Translations under genes and position numbers: made by a program | The notes under the pieces: generated by a model | Databases searched by the model: none | Seen by the model: the letters and a program-made list of their open reading frames with translations, nothing else | Told to the model about the DNA's origin: nothing | Part shown: positions 47,732 through 55,705 of the stretch, one piece after another | How positions within the stretch are numbered: position 1 is the stretch's first letter | Layout: each line of letters begins with the position of its first letter | Assembly (NCBI RefSeq): GCF_032340315.1 | Contig: NZ_CP135436.1 | Span: 682,001-746,000 of the forward strand | Source of the DNA: Streptococcus sp. DTU_2020_1001019_1_SI_AUS_MUR_006 | GTDB taxonomy: Bacteria; Bacillota; Bacilli; Lactobacillales; Streptococcaceae | Reading direction: 5' to 3' | Length of the DNA stretch: 64,000 bases

Positions 47732-49342
47732 TTATTCGGGCAAGTCCACCTTGCCAACAAAAGAATAATAAATCTCAATGTCCTGTCTGCGGGTCTTGTT
47801 CTCGTCATAGCTGCACTCATGCACAACAATTTTCTCTACAAACTCCCGCAGCAGAGTAGGGGTAAGTTCTTCAAAGCTGGTATGCCGCCGGACAACATTC
47901 ATAAACTTTTCTGCGTTCACGGTGGCTTCCTGTGCTTTGGAAAGCTCCGCTTGGATAGCGGCGGCTCTTTCTTTCAGTTCCCGTTGCTCTGCTTCATAGT
48001 CTGCCGACAGCTCTGTGAAACGCTCGTCTGATATGCGCCCGGTCACGCTGTCCTCATACAGCCGCTTGAAGATAGCGGATAACTCGGCTATTCGTTTCTC
48101 GGCGGCTTCCAGTTCCTTTTTCTTGGCGGCGTTCCTGCGCTTGCCCCCGTCCTCGTTCTGCTCAATCAAGAGCTTCATAAACCGGGCTTCATGCTTTGCC
48201 GCATAGCTTGTCACTTTTCGCAGATTGGAGAGTACGCCAGCGGTCAAGAGGTCGGTGCGGATAAAGTGCGCCGTACAGTCATGGGTGCGTTTCTTGTAGT
48301 TACCGCAGATATAACAGTCCTGCTTGCGCTTGTCCGTCTGGTATCGCTGCTGATACATGACACTGCCGCAGTCCGCACAGAACAGTATGCCGGAGAACAA
48401 GCCCACTTCATCATAGCGGTTGGGGCGTTTGCGCTGCTTGCGAAGTTCCTGCACCCGTTCCCATGTCTGGGTGTCTATGATAGGCTCGTGGTGGTTCTCG
48501 AAAATCACTTGCTTTTCCAGGGGATTTTCTACACTGTGCTTGACTTTGTAAGAGAGCTTTTCTGTCTTGAAGTTTACCAGACAGCCTGTGTATTCCCGGT
48601 TTTCAAGGATATGCACAACGGTATTGGTCGCCCACTTGCACTCATAGCCGGGGTGGTAGCGGCGGGTGCTGCCCGTCCTGCGGTATTCCAGCGTTCCCGG
48701 CGTGGGGATTTGCTGCTCTGTGAGCATACGGGCTATCTTGGTCGGACCATTCCCGGCAAGGCAGAAATTGTATATCTGCTTGACTACGGGTGCAGCTTCC
48801 TCGTCAATGATGAAATTTTCGTCCTCGTCCATGAGGTAGCCATACACAGGCTTGCTTGTGATAGGCTTGCCACTCATGCCTTTTGAGCGTTTCACTGCTT
48901 TGATTTTCTTGCTCGTATCTCTCACCAGCCATTCGTTAAAGATATTCCGCAGCGGGGCAAAATCATTGTCGCCCTGTGCGCTGTCCACTCCGTCATTGAT
49001 AGCGATGAAGCGGACACCTTTCTGTGGGAAAATCATTTCCGTGTACATTCCCACTTGCAGGTAGTTTCGCCCTAACCTCGACATATCCTTTACGATAACT
49101 GTCCCGACTTTTCCGGCTTCAATGTCCGCAAGCATGGCTTGAAAACCGGGTCTTTGAAAGTTCGCACCAGAATAACCGTCGTCCGTGTACCAGCGCAGAT
49201 TGGAAAAGCCGTTCTGCTTTGCATAGGTTTCAAGGATACGCTTCTGATTGGAAATGGAATTGCTCTCGCCCTGCAGCTCGTCCTCATGGGAAAGTCTTGG
49301 GTAAAGGGCGGTAATTGGTTGTTGGTTGGTCTGTCTTAACAT
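47732..49342 (-). CDS. large serine recombinase (TnpX/TndX type)
   Basis: A 536-residue site-specific recombinase. The N-terminal catalytic domain has the nucleophile serine in ALYPRLSHEDEL (about residue 18) and KDMSRLGRNYLQVG. A recombinase domain follows, then a zinc ribbon (CADCGSVMYQQ, CYICGNYKKRTHDC), a coiled-coil-like helical stretch (about 400-470) and a C-terminal DUF4368-type tail. It should excise and insert the element at GA sites. It is shorter than TnpX (about 700 residues). It lies at the left end, as expected for an integrase gene. Confidence 0.93.
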   Translation of the reverse strand: MLRQTNQQPITALYPRLSHEDELQGESNSISNQKRILETYAKQNGFSNLRWYTDDGYSGANFQRPGFQAMLADIEAGKVGTVIVKDMSRLGRNYLQVGMYTEMIFPQKGVRFIAINDGVDSAQGDNDFAPLRNIFNEWLVRDTSKKIKAVKRSKGMSGKPITSKPVYGYLMDEDENFIIDEEAAPVVKQIYNFCLAGNGPTKIARMLTEQQIPTPGTLEYRRTGSTRRYHPGYECKWATNTVVHILENREYTGCLVNFKTEKLSYKVKHSVENPLEKQVIFENHHEPIIDTQTWERVQELRKQRKRPNRYDEVGLFSGILFCADCGSVMYQQRYQTDKRKQDCYICGNYKKRTHDCTAHFIRTDLLTAGVLSNLRKVTSYAAKHEARFMKLLIEQNEDGGKRRNAAKKKELEAAEKRIAELSAIFKRLYEDSVTGRISDERFTELSADYEAEQRELKERAAAIQAELSKAQEATVNAEKFMNVVRRHTSFEELTPTLLREFVEKIVVHECSYDENKTRRQDIEIYYSFVGKVDLPE

Positions 49343-49500
49343 AAAATCCTCCGTTTCCGACAGCCAGCCCCACTATTCCGTACCTTGATTGTACCACATG
49401 GGGCGGCTGTCTGTATAGGGTTTTCGCTTCTTTATAGCTTGTAATAATGACGATTTTTTCTTTTAAGGTTTGTCGCTCAATGATATTTCAAAAAACAAAA
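49343..49500. other. recombinase upstream region
   Basis: ACAGCCGCCCCATGTGGTACAATCAAGG on the minus-strand equivalent gives a probable recombinase promoter (TACAAT-like box on the minus strand near 49390). GACAGCCAGCCCC and GGGGCGGCTGTC form an inverted repeat around it. No ORF is supported. Confidence 0.35.
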
Positions 49501-49564
49501 TGTCAAAAACTCTTGACATTTTGCAACTGTTCTGATATTATCAAAGTGTCAAAAGTATTTGACA
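49501..49564 (+). promoter_or_regulatory. promoter with twin palindromic operators
   Basis: TGTCAA-AAACTC-TTGACA (49501-49518) and TGTCAA-AAGTAT-TTGACA (49547-49564) are two 18-base palindromes with centres 46 bases apart. The first supplies the -35 box (TTGACA 49513-49518); the -10 is TATTAT (49536-49541) after 17 bases. The two sites flank the -10 box and transcription start, an arrangement expected for repression by the XRE regulator encoded downstream. Confidence 0.75.
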
Positions 49565-49601
49565 TTTGATTCTAAACAAATCTTGAAAGGAGCGAAGTAT
49601 T

Positions 49602-49892
49602 ATGCCAGTAGGTGCAATGATTTTTTTAGGAGTTGTTTTGGCTGTGTTTACAGTTTTAGACATTTTTATGTTGGTAACACTTCTAAAACCGGGAGATGAA
49701 CGCAATCAAATTATCGTATGGAAAGCCAGTTCCTTTACTCTGTTAGGCGTGGTTGGAGCAAATATTTTAACTGTCATTGAAAAGTTTGTAACTGCACAAC
49801 CTCTTACTCAAAATCCTTTTGTACAGTTGGAAGTTTTCGCTATTATGTATTTTGTTTCCCTCATGTATTACAAGAGAAAGCATAGTGGTTGA
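49602..49892 (+). CDS. small three-span membrane protein
   Basis: A 96-residue protein with three hydrophobic segments (IFLGVVLAVFTVLDIFMLVT, FTLLGVVGANILTVI and LEVFAIMYFVSLMYY). GAAAGGAGCGAAGTATT precedes the ATG. It is AT-rich compared with most of the element and is directly followed by an XRE regulator, suggesting a regulated pair. The role is unknown. Confidence 0.75.
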   Translation: MPVGAMIFLGVVLAVFTVLDIFMLVTLLKPGDERNQIIVWKASSFTLLGVVGANILTVIEKFVTAQPLTQNPFVQLEVFAIMYFVSLMYYKRKHSG

Positions 49893-49893
49893 T

Positions 49894-50085
49894 ATGGAAA
49901 ATATAATCCGAAATAAACGAAAAGAATTAGGCTTATCACAAGAGGAATTAGCTAAAAAATGCGGCGTTTCCCGTCAAACGGTCAATGCAATAGAAAATAA
50001 CAAGTATGACCCAACACTTGCTTTAGCCTTTTGTCTTGCCAAAGAATTACAAATAACTGTTGACGAATTATTCATACCCTCATAA
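49894..50085 (+). CDS. XRE-family transcriptional regulator
   Basis: A 63-residue single-domain Cro/CI-type repressor (NKRKELGLSQEELAKKCGVS, RQTVNAIENNKYDPTLALAF, ELQITVDELFIP). I start at ATG 49894 (MENIIRNKRKE), one base after the stop of the membrane gene; longer forms would overlap that gene. It probably binds the two TGTCAA-N6-TTGACA sites upstream of the pair. Confidence 0.88.
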   Translation: MENIIRNKRKELGLSQEELAKKCGVSRQTVNAIENNKYDPTLALAFCLAKELQITVDELFIPS

Positions 50086-50096
50086 TCCTTTGTTGA

Positions 50097-50130
50097 AAAG
50101 CGGTCACGCCGGGAAGCATGACCGCTTTTC
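50097..50130. terminator. bidirectional terminator
   Basis: AAAAGCGGTCA pairs with TGACCGCTTTT. It separates the XRE operon from the converging replication/mobilisation operon. Confidence 0.88.
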
Positions 50131-50141
50131 CATGTCATCAC

Positions 50142-50339
50142 TTATGCGCTGAACGGTGGCGTATGTCCGGCAGCAGCTTCCGCTTCCAGCACTTTCATCA
50201 TCTTGTCGGCTGCGGTGTCGGTTGCGCCCTGCTTGAAGAAGCCGGAAACGGTAAGGACGGAGTTGCCCATGCGGATTTCCGTTACACAGTCCGGGCGGCG
50301 GTCTGTTTTGGTGGTGCTTGTCTGTTTGGTTTCTGTCAT
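50142..50339 (-). CDS. transposon-encoded protein TnpW
   Basis: A 65-residue protein (VTEIRMGNSVLTVSGFFKQG, TDTAADKMMKVLEAEAA) that fits the TnpW family first described in the Tn4451 group of clostridial mobilizable transposons. Its start overlaps the stop of the DnaC-like gene. Function unknown; the family is a good marker of this element type. Confidence 0.85.
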   Translation of the reverse strand: MTETKQTSTTKTDRRPDCVTEIRMGNSVLTVSGFFKQGATDTAADKMMKVLEAEAAAGHTPPFSA

Positions 50340-51193
50340 AGGCTCTCCTTTCGCTGCTTCATCAGTTGCTTTAATCGTTCCAGCTTTTCCTGTGCGGTTT
50401 CCTTTCGGAAGTTGCTACCCGTGAAGCGGACGGGGGCGCACATGGAAGTCAGCCTGTCATAGATACGGGCGTGGGGCGTGTCCTGCGGGTGCTGCAATTC
50501 CTCCAGCGTGAGGTTGGTCGTGGCGATCAGCGGCTTGCCGCTTCGGTAACGGCTGTCAATCACGCTATAAACCTGTTCCAGCCCGTATTCTGTCCCTCGC
50601 TCCATACCGAAATCATCAAGTATCAGCAGGGGGTAGCTGCAAAGGCGGGAAATATACTCATTCCTGCCCTCAAAGCTGGCGGCAAGGTCATTGAGTATTG
50701 TTGCAAAGTTTGTCATGCAGACGGCAACCTCTTTTTCCATAAGGGCGTTGGCGATACAGGCGGCAAGGTAGCTTTTTCCTGTCCCCACGCCGCCCCAGAA
50801 CAGGTAGCCGATATTTTCAGCCTGCATGGTTTCCCAGCTCTCCACATAAAAACGGGCGGTTGCGGTCTGCGGGTTTCTGCCGTTGTCATGCTCAAATGTC
50901 CAGTTCCGCATAGCAGGGTCGGTAAAGCCCCGGCGTTTCAAGTCCTCCACTGTTTCAAGGTGCTTCTGTCGGCTTTCAGCGGCTTCCCGTTTTTCACGGG
51001 CTGCCCGCTGGCAGTCGCACTCTGTCGGGTGTCGGTCATGCCCTAACCATTGGGCGGTTTCTTTTGAAAAATAGGCTTCTTTGGGCGTATGGCACTTGCC
51101 GCAGTATAAAAGCCCGTCCTCGCCTGTGTAGTCCTCCGCTTCGGCGGTAGTGGCTGTAATGTCCGTAATCATAGCTTCAATCCCGTTTCTCAT
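50336..51193 (-). CDS. DnaC/IstB-like ATP-binding protein
   Basis: A 285-residue AAA+ helicase-loader-like ATPase. An N-terminal zinc-binding stretch (LLYCGKCHTPKE, ECDCQ) precedes Walker A WGGVGTGKSYLA and Walker B LLILDDFGMERG, with TTNLTLEEL as sensor region. I start at 51193 (MRNGIEAMITD), eight bases after AGGAGGG; the ATG overlaps the stop of the replisome organizer gene. With that gene it probably loads the host helicase for element replication. Confidence 0.88.
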   Translation of the reverse strand: MRNGIEAMITDITATTAEAEDYTGEDGLLYCGKCHTPKEAYFSKETAQWLGHDRHPTECDCQRAAREKREAAESRQKHLETVEDLKRRGFTDPAMRNWTFEHDNGRNPQTATARFYVESWETMQAENIGYLFWGGVGTGKSYLAACIANALMEKEVAVCMTNFATILNDLAASFEGRNEYISRLCSYPLLILDDFGMERGTEYGLEQVYSVIDSRYRSGKPLIATTNLTLEELQHPQDTPHARIYDRLTSMCAPVRFTGSNFRKETAQEKLERLKQLMKQRKESL

Positions 51194-51939
51194 AAGCTCT
51201 CGCCCTCCTTGCATGAATAATCGGGTATGCCCTGTTTCGGGGCAGCCTTGCCTTTGGCAGCGTCCTCCTGCGCCCACTTGTAAATGGTGGCTGCATGGCT
51301 GTGGTACTGCTTCCCGGTGGAAGCGATATGGCAGGAAAGCCGGTCAATATAATACTCCCACTTGTCGGGCAGCTCTGTTTTCAACCCGGAAAGCTCTGTA
51401 TCGGTCAGTATCACATTGTTGTATCTGCCATAAGCGGCGGGGGCGGGGTGTCCCGTTTCTCCCTCTCTCTCTTTTTCTATCTTTATCTCTTTCTCTAACT
51501 CTATCTCTATCTCTGGTGGACGAATGTCGGACAAATGTCCGCCTTTTGTCCGGGACGGTAAAAGTGCCTTGTTTTCCAGCCTTGCAGCCCGTTTCCTTTC
51601 GGCTTCGGTAGAGGACTGTCCTATCATCAGTTCAATGTCGGTCATATAGAAAGCCCCGCTGTCAAGCTGCTCCACAAGCCCCAACTGCCGGAAAATCTCT
51701 AAAGCCCTCTCAACCGTCCCTATCTGGTGGCGGGTCAGTGTCGCTATCATCTGTGCTGTGTAGGGGATATGCTCGTCAAGCTGCAACTTCCCGCCGTTTT
51801 TCAGCGATTTTAAGTACAGCTTCAAGAGGATATTGGAATATAAAATTCCGTCTTTCATATCTTCCAGCAGCACAATGGAGTCGCTGTCAAAAAAGTTCTC
51901 TTTCAGCTTGAGGTAGTAATACTTGCGGTTATCTGCCAT
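51190..51939 (-). CDS. phage-type replisome organizer / replication initiator
   Basis: A 249-residue protein whose N-terminus (YYYLKLKENFFDSDSIVLLE, ILLKLYLKSLKNGGKLQLDE) is the phage replisome-organizer winged helix. A basic linker and a DnaD-like C-terminal part (AAPAAYGRYNNVILTDTELS; YIDRLSCHIASTGKQY) follow. It is coupled to the DnaC-like gene by ATGA overlap. Such pairs suggest the excised circle can replicate. Confidence 0.88.
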   Translation of the reverse strand: MADNRKYYYLKLKENFFDSDSIVLLEDMKDGILYSNILLKLYLKSLKNGGKLQLDEHIPYTAQMIATLTRHQIGTVERALEIFRQLGLVEQLDSGAFYMTDIELMIGQSSTEAERKRAARLENKALLPSRTKGGHLSDIRPPEIEIELEKEIKIEKEREGETGHPAPAAYGRYNNVILTDTELSGLKTELPDKWEYYIDRLSCHIASTGKQYHSHAATIYKWAQEDAAKGKAAPKQGIPDYSCKEGESL

Positions 51940-52141
51940 TGTCCCTGTCCTCCTTTTTCCGGCGTTTGGAGTAGTAGCGGGGGCAGAGTATGATAACCGC
52001 CCGGAAGCTCTGCTTGCAGCTATGGGTACAGCCCCGGCAGAGGTCGTTGTATGTGATACGGTCGCAGGTGGTATTTCCGACTTTTACTTGCCGCAGGAAA
52101 AAAGACCATTCCAGCCGCCGTTTCTTGCTCATTCTTGGCAT
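51929..52141 (-). CDS. cysteine-rich VLP protein
   Basis: A 70-residue basic protein with five cysteines in CDRITYNDLCRGCTHSCK and LCPRYY, a probable zinc-binding module. It matches the cysteine-rich VLP family often encoded between the replisome organizer and relaxase in Firmicutes mobile elements. Its end overlaps the start of the replication gene. Confidence 0.8.
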   Translation of the reverse strand: MPRMSKKRRLEWSFFLRQVKVGNTTCDRITYNDLCRGCTHSCKQSFRAVIILCPRYYSKRRKKEDRDNGR

Positions 52142-52325
52142 GGGTGCGCTCCTTTCTGCCGTTTCCGCTGGTGTGGCGGTATCGGCGGTAATTCTGTATC
52201 ATCTCGGTATCATTTTCGGGGTTTTTCTGCCCTGTAAGCCCGTTAAAAAATCCTTTGGTATTGCGGATAGGGTACGGGGCAGCCCCCTTGTTCTGTATGG
52301 GTTCGGGTACATTTTGGGGTGGTTT

Positions 52326-53948
52326 TTATCGCTCCTGTTCCTGCCTTTTCACAGGCTTGCGTTCCCGGCGTAAAATCTGGTCGATATTGCCCTTGACAGT
52401 CTGTAAGCGGCGGTATTCCTCCCGTTTTGCCCGGTAATCGTTGTAGCCGCTGTTTTTCTCTTGGATAAGGCTTTCAATCTCTGCTTGCAGGGCTTTATAG
52501 CTCGGCAGCTTGGAAATGCCGTTCTCCCTGAAATAACGGGCGGCTGCGTCTGCTATGATAAAGTCGCTTTCGTGCTTCTGACGGTAGGCTGCTTTTGCTT
52601 TGGCGTTTTTCTGCTGTTTCAGCCCGTCCCGGACAGGGCGGGTCTTGGAATAGGCAAGCACCTGCCGTTGCAGCTCCTTTTTCCCGTTCAGCGTCTTTTC
52701 CACCTGCTTCAGCTCTGTAAGGCTTTCCTGCATGGCGGCATAAGCGGCAGAACAGGCTTCGTCCAGTTCCTCCGGGGAAGAAAAGCCATACTGCTGATAG
52801 GCGGTAACGGTAGCTGCCATTTGCTTTAGGTTGTGCTTTGCCGCCCAGCGGTCATAGCCCACGCCCTTGCCCTCGGCTCGCTTGGCTTCCCGGTCAACCA
52901 TGCGCTGCAAGGTGTTGTCTGCCGGGGTGGTTTTTGCGGCTTTTTCCTCCCGCAAGCGTTCCTTTTGGGTGTGTGGGTATTCGGGTATGTCTGTGGTCTG
53001 TTCGGCGGCTCTGTGGGCGTTCTGCGTGAGCAGGGCAAGGACAGCAGCCTTGTCAAAATCGTCCCCCAGCTTCCGGGCTGTGATAGGCTTTGTCCTGTCC
53101 GGCGTGAGGTAGGAAAGCCGCCCCCGGCTCTCCTTGACGGTCACGCCCTCCCGCAGCAAAAGGGAAGAAAACTCGTCAAAGCTGGTAGCTTGGGAAAGTG
53201 CCTGCCGTATCGTCCGGCGCAGCTTCGCCTTGTCCGTTTCAAACTTGGTGGGCTTGGTCGGCTGTCCTGCGGCTTCTCTGGCAGCGTTCTCTTTATCAAG
53301 GGCAAGCTGCCCTTTCTTTGCCGCCCAGTATTCCCGTTCCGTTATCCGTTCCTTGCTGCCGTTCAAAAGGTCGATTTGGTAAAGCCCCTCCCGGTGGCAC
53401 ATCTCCATGACTTCACTCTTGAAATATTCCATAGCGGCATTGGTGCAGCGGTGCTTGCAGCCCTCCCGTGTGTCGGCTGGTCTGTCCATGTAGGGCAGAA
53501 GCGGGACTTCATAAATCCGCAGGGAGTTGAGGACGATATGCACATGGATATTGCCGCTGTGGTTATGCCCGTCCGGGTGGGTGCATACAAGGGCTTGGTG
53601 TCCGGGGAAATGCTCGGCACAAAATTCCTCGCCCAATGCTTGCGCCCGGTCTACGGTCAAGCCGTTGTCTGTCCCGTCCCGTGGGTCAAAGCTGATGATA
53701 TAGTGGTGGCTTTTCACATCTTCCCGTTTTTGGTTTTTCTCATAGCGGAGATTGGCTCGCATACAGGCAACAGCGAAATCCTCGCCCCCGCAGTTAAGGG
53801 AAGAAATGCGGTAATCCTCCCTCGGTATCAGCCGCCCGTTTTCATCAAGGGTGGGCTTCATGGTAAACTCGTCATGCTCAAATGTGAGGTAGGCTTCCGC
53901 TGCACCATAGTCGGCATTTTTAGAGCTGATATGTTTGAATGTTGCCAA
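52326..53948 (-). CDS. MobP/MobA-type relaxase
   Basis: A relaxase that nicks the element at its origin of transfer. The metal-binding triad is HPDGHNHSGNIHVHIVLN, preceded by SHHYIISFDPRD; the N-terminus is ATFKHISSKNADYGAAEAY. The C-terminal half is charged and helical (KRQEQER end). I prefer TTG 53948, six bases after GGGTGA, which gives the usual family N-terminus; an ATG at 53978 in the same frame is possible. The start overlaps mobC by 29 bases. About 540 residues. Confidence 0.9.
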   Translation of the reverse strand: MATFKHISSKNADYGAAEAYLTFEHDEFTMKPTLDENGRLIPREDYRISSLNCGGEDFAVACMRANLRYEKNQKREDVKSHHYIISFDPRDGTDNGLTVDRAQALGEEFCAEHFPGHQALVCTHPDGHNHSGNIHVHIVLNSLRIYEVPLLPYMDRPADTREGCKHRCTNAAMEYFKSEVMEMCHREGLYQIDLLNGSKERITEREYWAAKKGQLALDKENAAREAAGQPTKPTKFETDKAKLRRTIRQALSQATSFDEFSSLLLREGVTVKESRGRLSYLTPDRTKPITARKLGDDFDKAAVLALLTQNAHRAAEQTTDIPEYPHTQKERLREEKAAKTTPADNTLQRMVDREAKRAEGKGVGYDRWAAKHNLKQMAATVTAYQQYGFSSPEELDEACSAAYAAMQESLTELKQVEKTLNGKKELQRQVLAYSKTRPVRDGLKQQKNAKAKAAYRQKHESDFIIADAAARYFRENGISKLPSYKALQAEIESLIQEKNSGYNDYRAKREEYRRLQTVKGNIDQILRRERKPVKRQEQER

Positions 53949-54318
53949 CAGCGTCACCCACTTTCTGCAAGACTTCAAACTTTAGGGCAGCAAGGTCGGA
54001 AACCGCCGCCCGTACCTCCCCGGCAAGCTGCGGGTAGGGGCTGTGCCACTCGTTCAGCGTCCGGGCTATCTGGTTTAAGTTGCCGCCGATCCTGCCGTAT
54101 TCGGCGGTCAGCTTCCCGACAGCGGCAAGCAGCTCGTCGTTGACGGGGGAAACGGTTATGATGGGGCGTATGGCTGCCCCGGTTATGGCTTGCCGGATAA
54201 ACTCGGCTTGGCTCATGTTGCAGGCAGAAAGCCTTTCCGCAAACTCGGCGTATTCTTCCTCGGTCATGCGTGTCTTGACTACCCGGCTGCGGTGCGGCGT
54301 GTTGTATCGTTTTCGCAT
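53920..54318 (-). CDS. mobC: relaxosome accessory protein MobC
   Basis: A 132-residue MobC-family protein. The ribbon-helix-helix-like N-terminus (VVKTRMTEEEYAEFAERLSA, MSQAEFIRQAI) leads to the conserved GRIGGNLNQIARTLNEW motif. It helps the relaxase open oriT. ATG 54318 follows AAAGGAGGTTTTACC. Overlap with the relaxase gene indicates coupling. Confidence 0.92.
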   Translation of the reverse strand: MRKRYNTPHRSRVVKTRMTEEEYAEFAERLSACNMSQAEFIRQAITGAAIRPIITVSPVNDELLAAVGKLTAEYGRIGGNLNQIARTLNEWHSPYPQLAGEVRAAVSDLAALKFEVLQKVGDAVGNIQTYQL

Positions 54319-54906
54319 GGTAAAACCTCCTTTCTGTGCGTGGTGTCCTCTCACTAATAGGAGAAAAACGGGGTGTGAAGCGGAACTGTTTTTGAAAAAT
54401 CCGAAAAAATATTTTGAGGGATTTTTAAGCGGCGCAAGCCGCATAAGCAGGGTTTGGGGAAGGCACTCCCCAACAAGATTCCCGCAGGGGCAAAATGAGC
54501 GAAAAGCGAATTTTGGTACTGCGGTAGAATCTTGCTCTCCGTGACTGCAAACTTTCTCTCACTTCCGTCCGCCACTTTTTTGGAAAACTGCAACCACAAA
54601 AGTTTGTTTCTCTTTTTCTGCTACTACTAATCCTGTAAAGGGCATTCCTGCCCGCTTTCGCTAAAATGACACCGGACGCAGTGGTTTCTACCCGGTGTTG
54701 GAGAAATCCTTTCTCTTTGCCCTCTACTACGGGTAAATGCTCCAAATGCCAAACACCAGGGCAGAAAAATTCCCTCCTCGCTTACTACTACAACCGGCAG
54801 GGGGCAAAATGGCCGGGAGCGGAGCCGGACAACAAAAAAAGCAGTAAATCTTTTTCAAGACTTACTGCTTTCGCTGGCCGCGTCGGTGGCGGCTGGTATT
54901 CAGTTT
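54319..54906. other. noncoding region upstream of mobC, probable oriT
   Basis: No gene is supported. Short inverted repeats lie at 54431-54444 (GCGGC/GCCGC), 54455-54473 (TTGGGGA/TCCCCAA) and 54669-54695 (ACCGG/CCGGT). The block just upstream of mobC is the usual place for oriT, so the first two repeats are the best candidates; the nick site is not identified. A hairpin with AGCAGTAA / TTACTGCTTT at 54840-54872 can terminate the sigma-like operon or a plus-strand transcript. Confidence 0.5.
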
Positions 54907-55119
54907 TTATGACTTGTCCGGTGGTTCGTCAAGCCGGAACTTGAATTGACAGTCAATTAACCGCTGCTTTACATAGTCCTCCACCTCGGCGTTGACCTGC
55001 CCGTTCACTTTTGAGAAATAGCGGATATATCCGGCGTAGTGGAGCAGGACAGCGTTCACGGCTTCTGGGTCGCCCTCACGGGCTTTGAGGATTGTTTCAT
55101 AGGGGAGAAGTCTACTCAT
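54907..55119 (-). CDS. Tn916-type helix-turn-helix regulator
   Basis: A 70-residue protein (LPYETILKAREGDPEAVNAV, EVEDYVKQRLIDCQFKFRLD) of the conjugative-transposon HTH family seen as orf8 in Tn916. Its start overlaps the stop of the sigma-like gene. Likely a regulator of the element's transfer or excision. Confidence 0.82.
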   Translation of the reverse strand: MSRLLPYETILKAREGDPEAVNAVLLHYAGYIRYFSKVNGQVNAEVEDYVKQRLIDCQFKFRLDEPPDKS

Positions 55120-55534
55120 ACCGGCTCACCCCCATTTCTTCGCGTAGCCGCTGCAAGGCAAGCTGGATATGCCGCCCCGCTGTGCTGCGTGACCGGCCAA
55201 TACACGCGCCGATCACGCGCTGCGGCTGGCGCAGAAAGTAATAGCGCAGGATTTCTTCCCGCGTCTGCTCCGGCAAAACAGAGATCGCGTCGGCAAGGGC
55301 GGCGTTGCAGAGCAGGACGGTCTGACCGCAGACGGTAAATGGGTATTCCTCGTCCGGCTCCGACGCGGCAAACTGGACAAACTTCTCGTTCATCAGATAG
55401 TCAAGGGAAACTTGCCGTTCCCATTGCCGTTTAAGCTTCAAAATCTTGTCCAAGGCGGCACAGCGGATAACAGTCTTGCAAAAGGCGTTGTACCTGCGCT
55501 GGATATATTCTTGATAGGCTATCTGGTCGGTCAT
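55112..55534 (-). CDS. sigma-70-like regulator (Tn916 orf7 type)
   Basis: A 140-residue protein with a sigma region 4-like C-terminus (LPEQTREEILRYYFLRQPQR, GRSRSTAGRHIQLALQRLRE). I start at MTDQIAYQEYIQ (55534), six bases after AAAGGGG. It is the first gene of a two-gene operon with the HTH regulator, mirroring the orf7-orf8 order of Tn916, where the pair controls excision and transfer genes. Confidence 0.85.
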   Translation of the reverse strand: MTDQIAYQEYIQRRYNAFCKTVIRCAALDKILKLKRQWERQVSLDYLMNEKFVQFAASEPDEEYPFTVCGQTVLLCNAALADAISVLPEQTREEILRYYFLRQPQRVIGACIGRSRSTAGRHIQLALQRLREEMGVSRYE

Positions 55535-55705
55535 GGAAATTCCCCTTTCTGAATAATAGTGCGGGGCGGTGGCACTTCTTGCTGTCGCCCCTTGATTGCC
55601 TACCAGCAAAGGCGGGCGGGGCTGTCAACGGCTGCGCATATGCGCCGTTCATCTTGACCGTTGACTGGCTCGGCTGGGTTTGCTATTTACCCGACAAACT
55701 TGAAT

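Noticed and set aside
48191..48886. 231-codon open frame opposite the recombinase gene
   Set aside because: Antisense shadow of the recombinase with no family resemblance.
52833..54143. 436-codon open frame opposite the relaxase gene
   Set aside because: It is antisense to the relaxase and mobC, arises from high GC3 content, has no ribosome site, and its translation is low-complexity and cysteine-rich without motifs.
54673..54683. GACGCAGTGGT match to the repeat at 33819
   Set aside because: Only eleven bases match and the surrounding sequence differs, so it is taken as chance.
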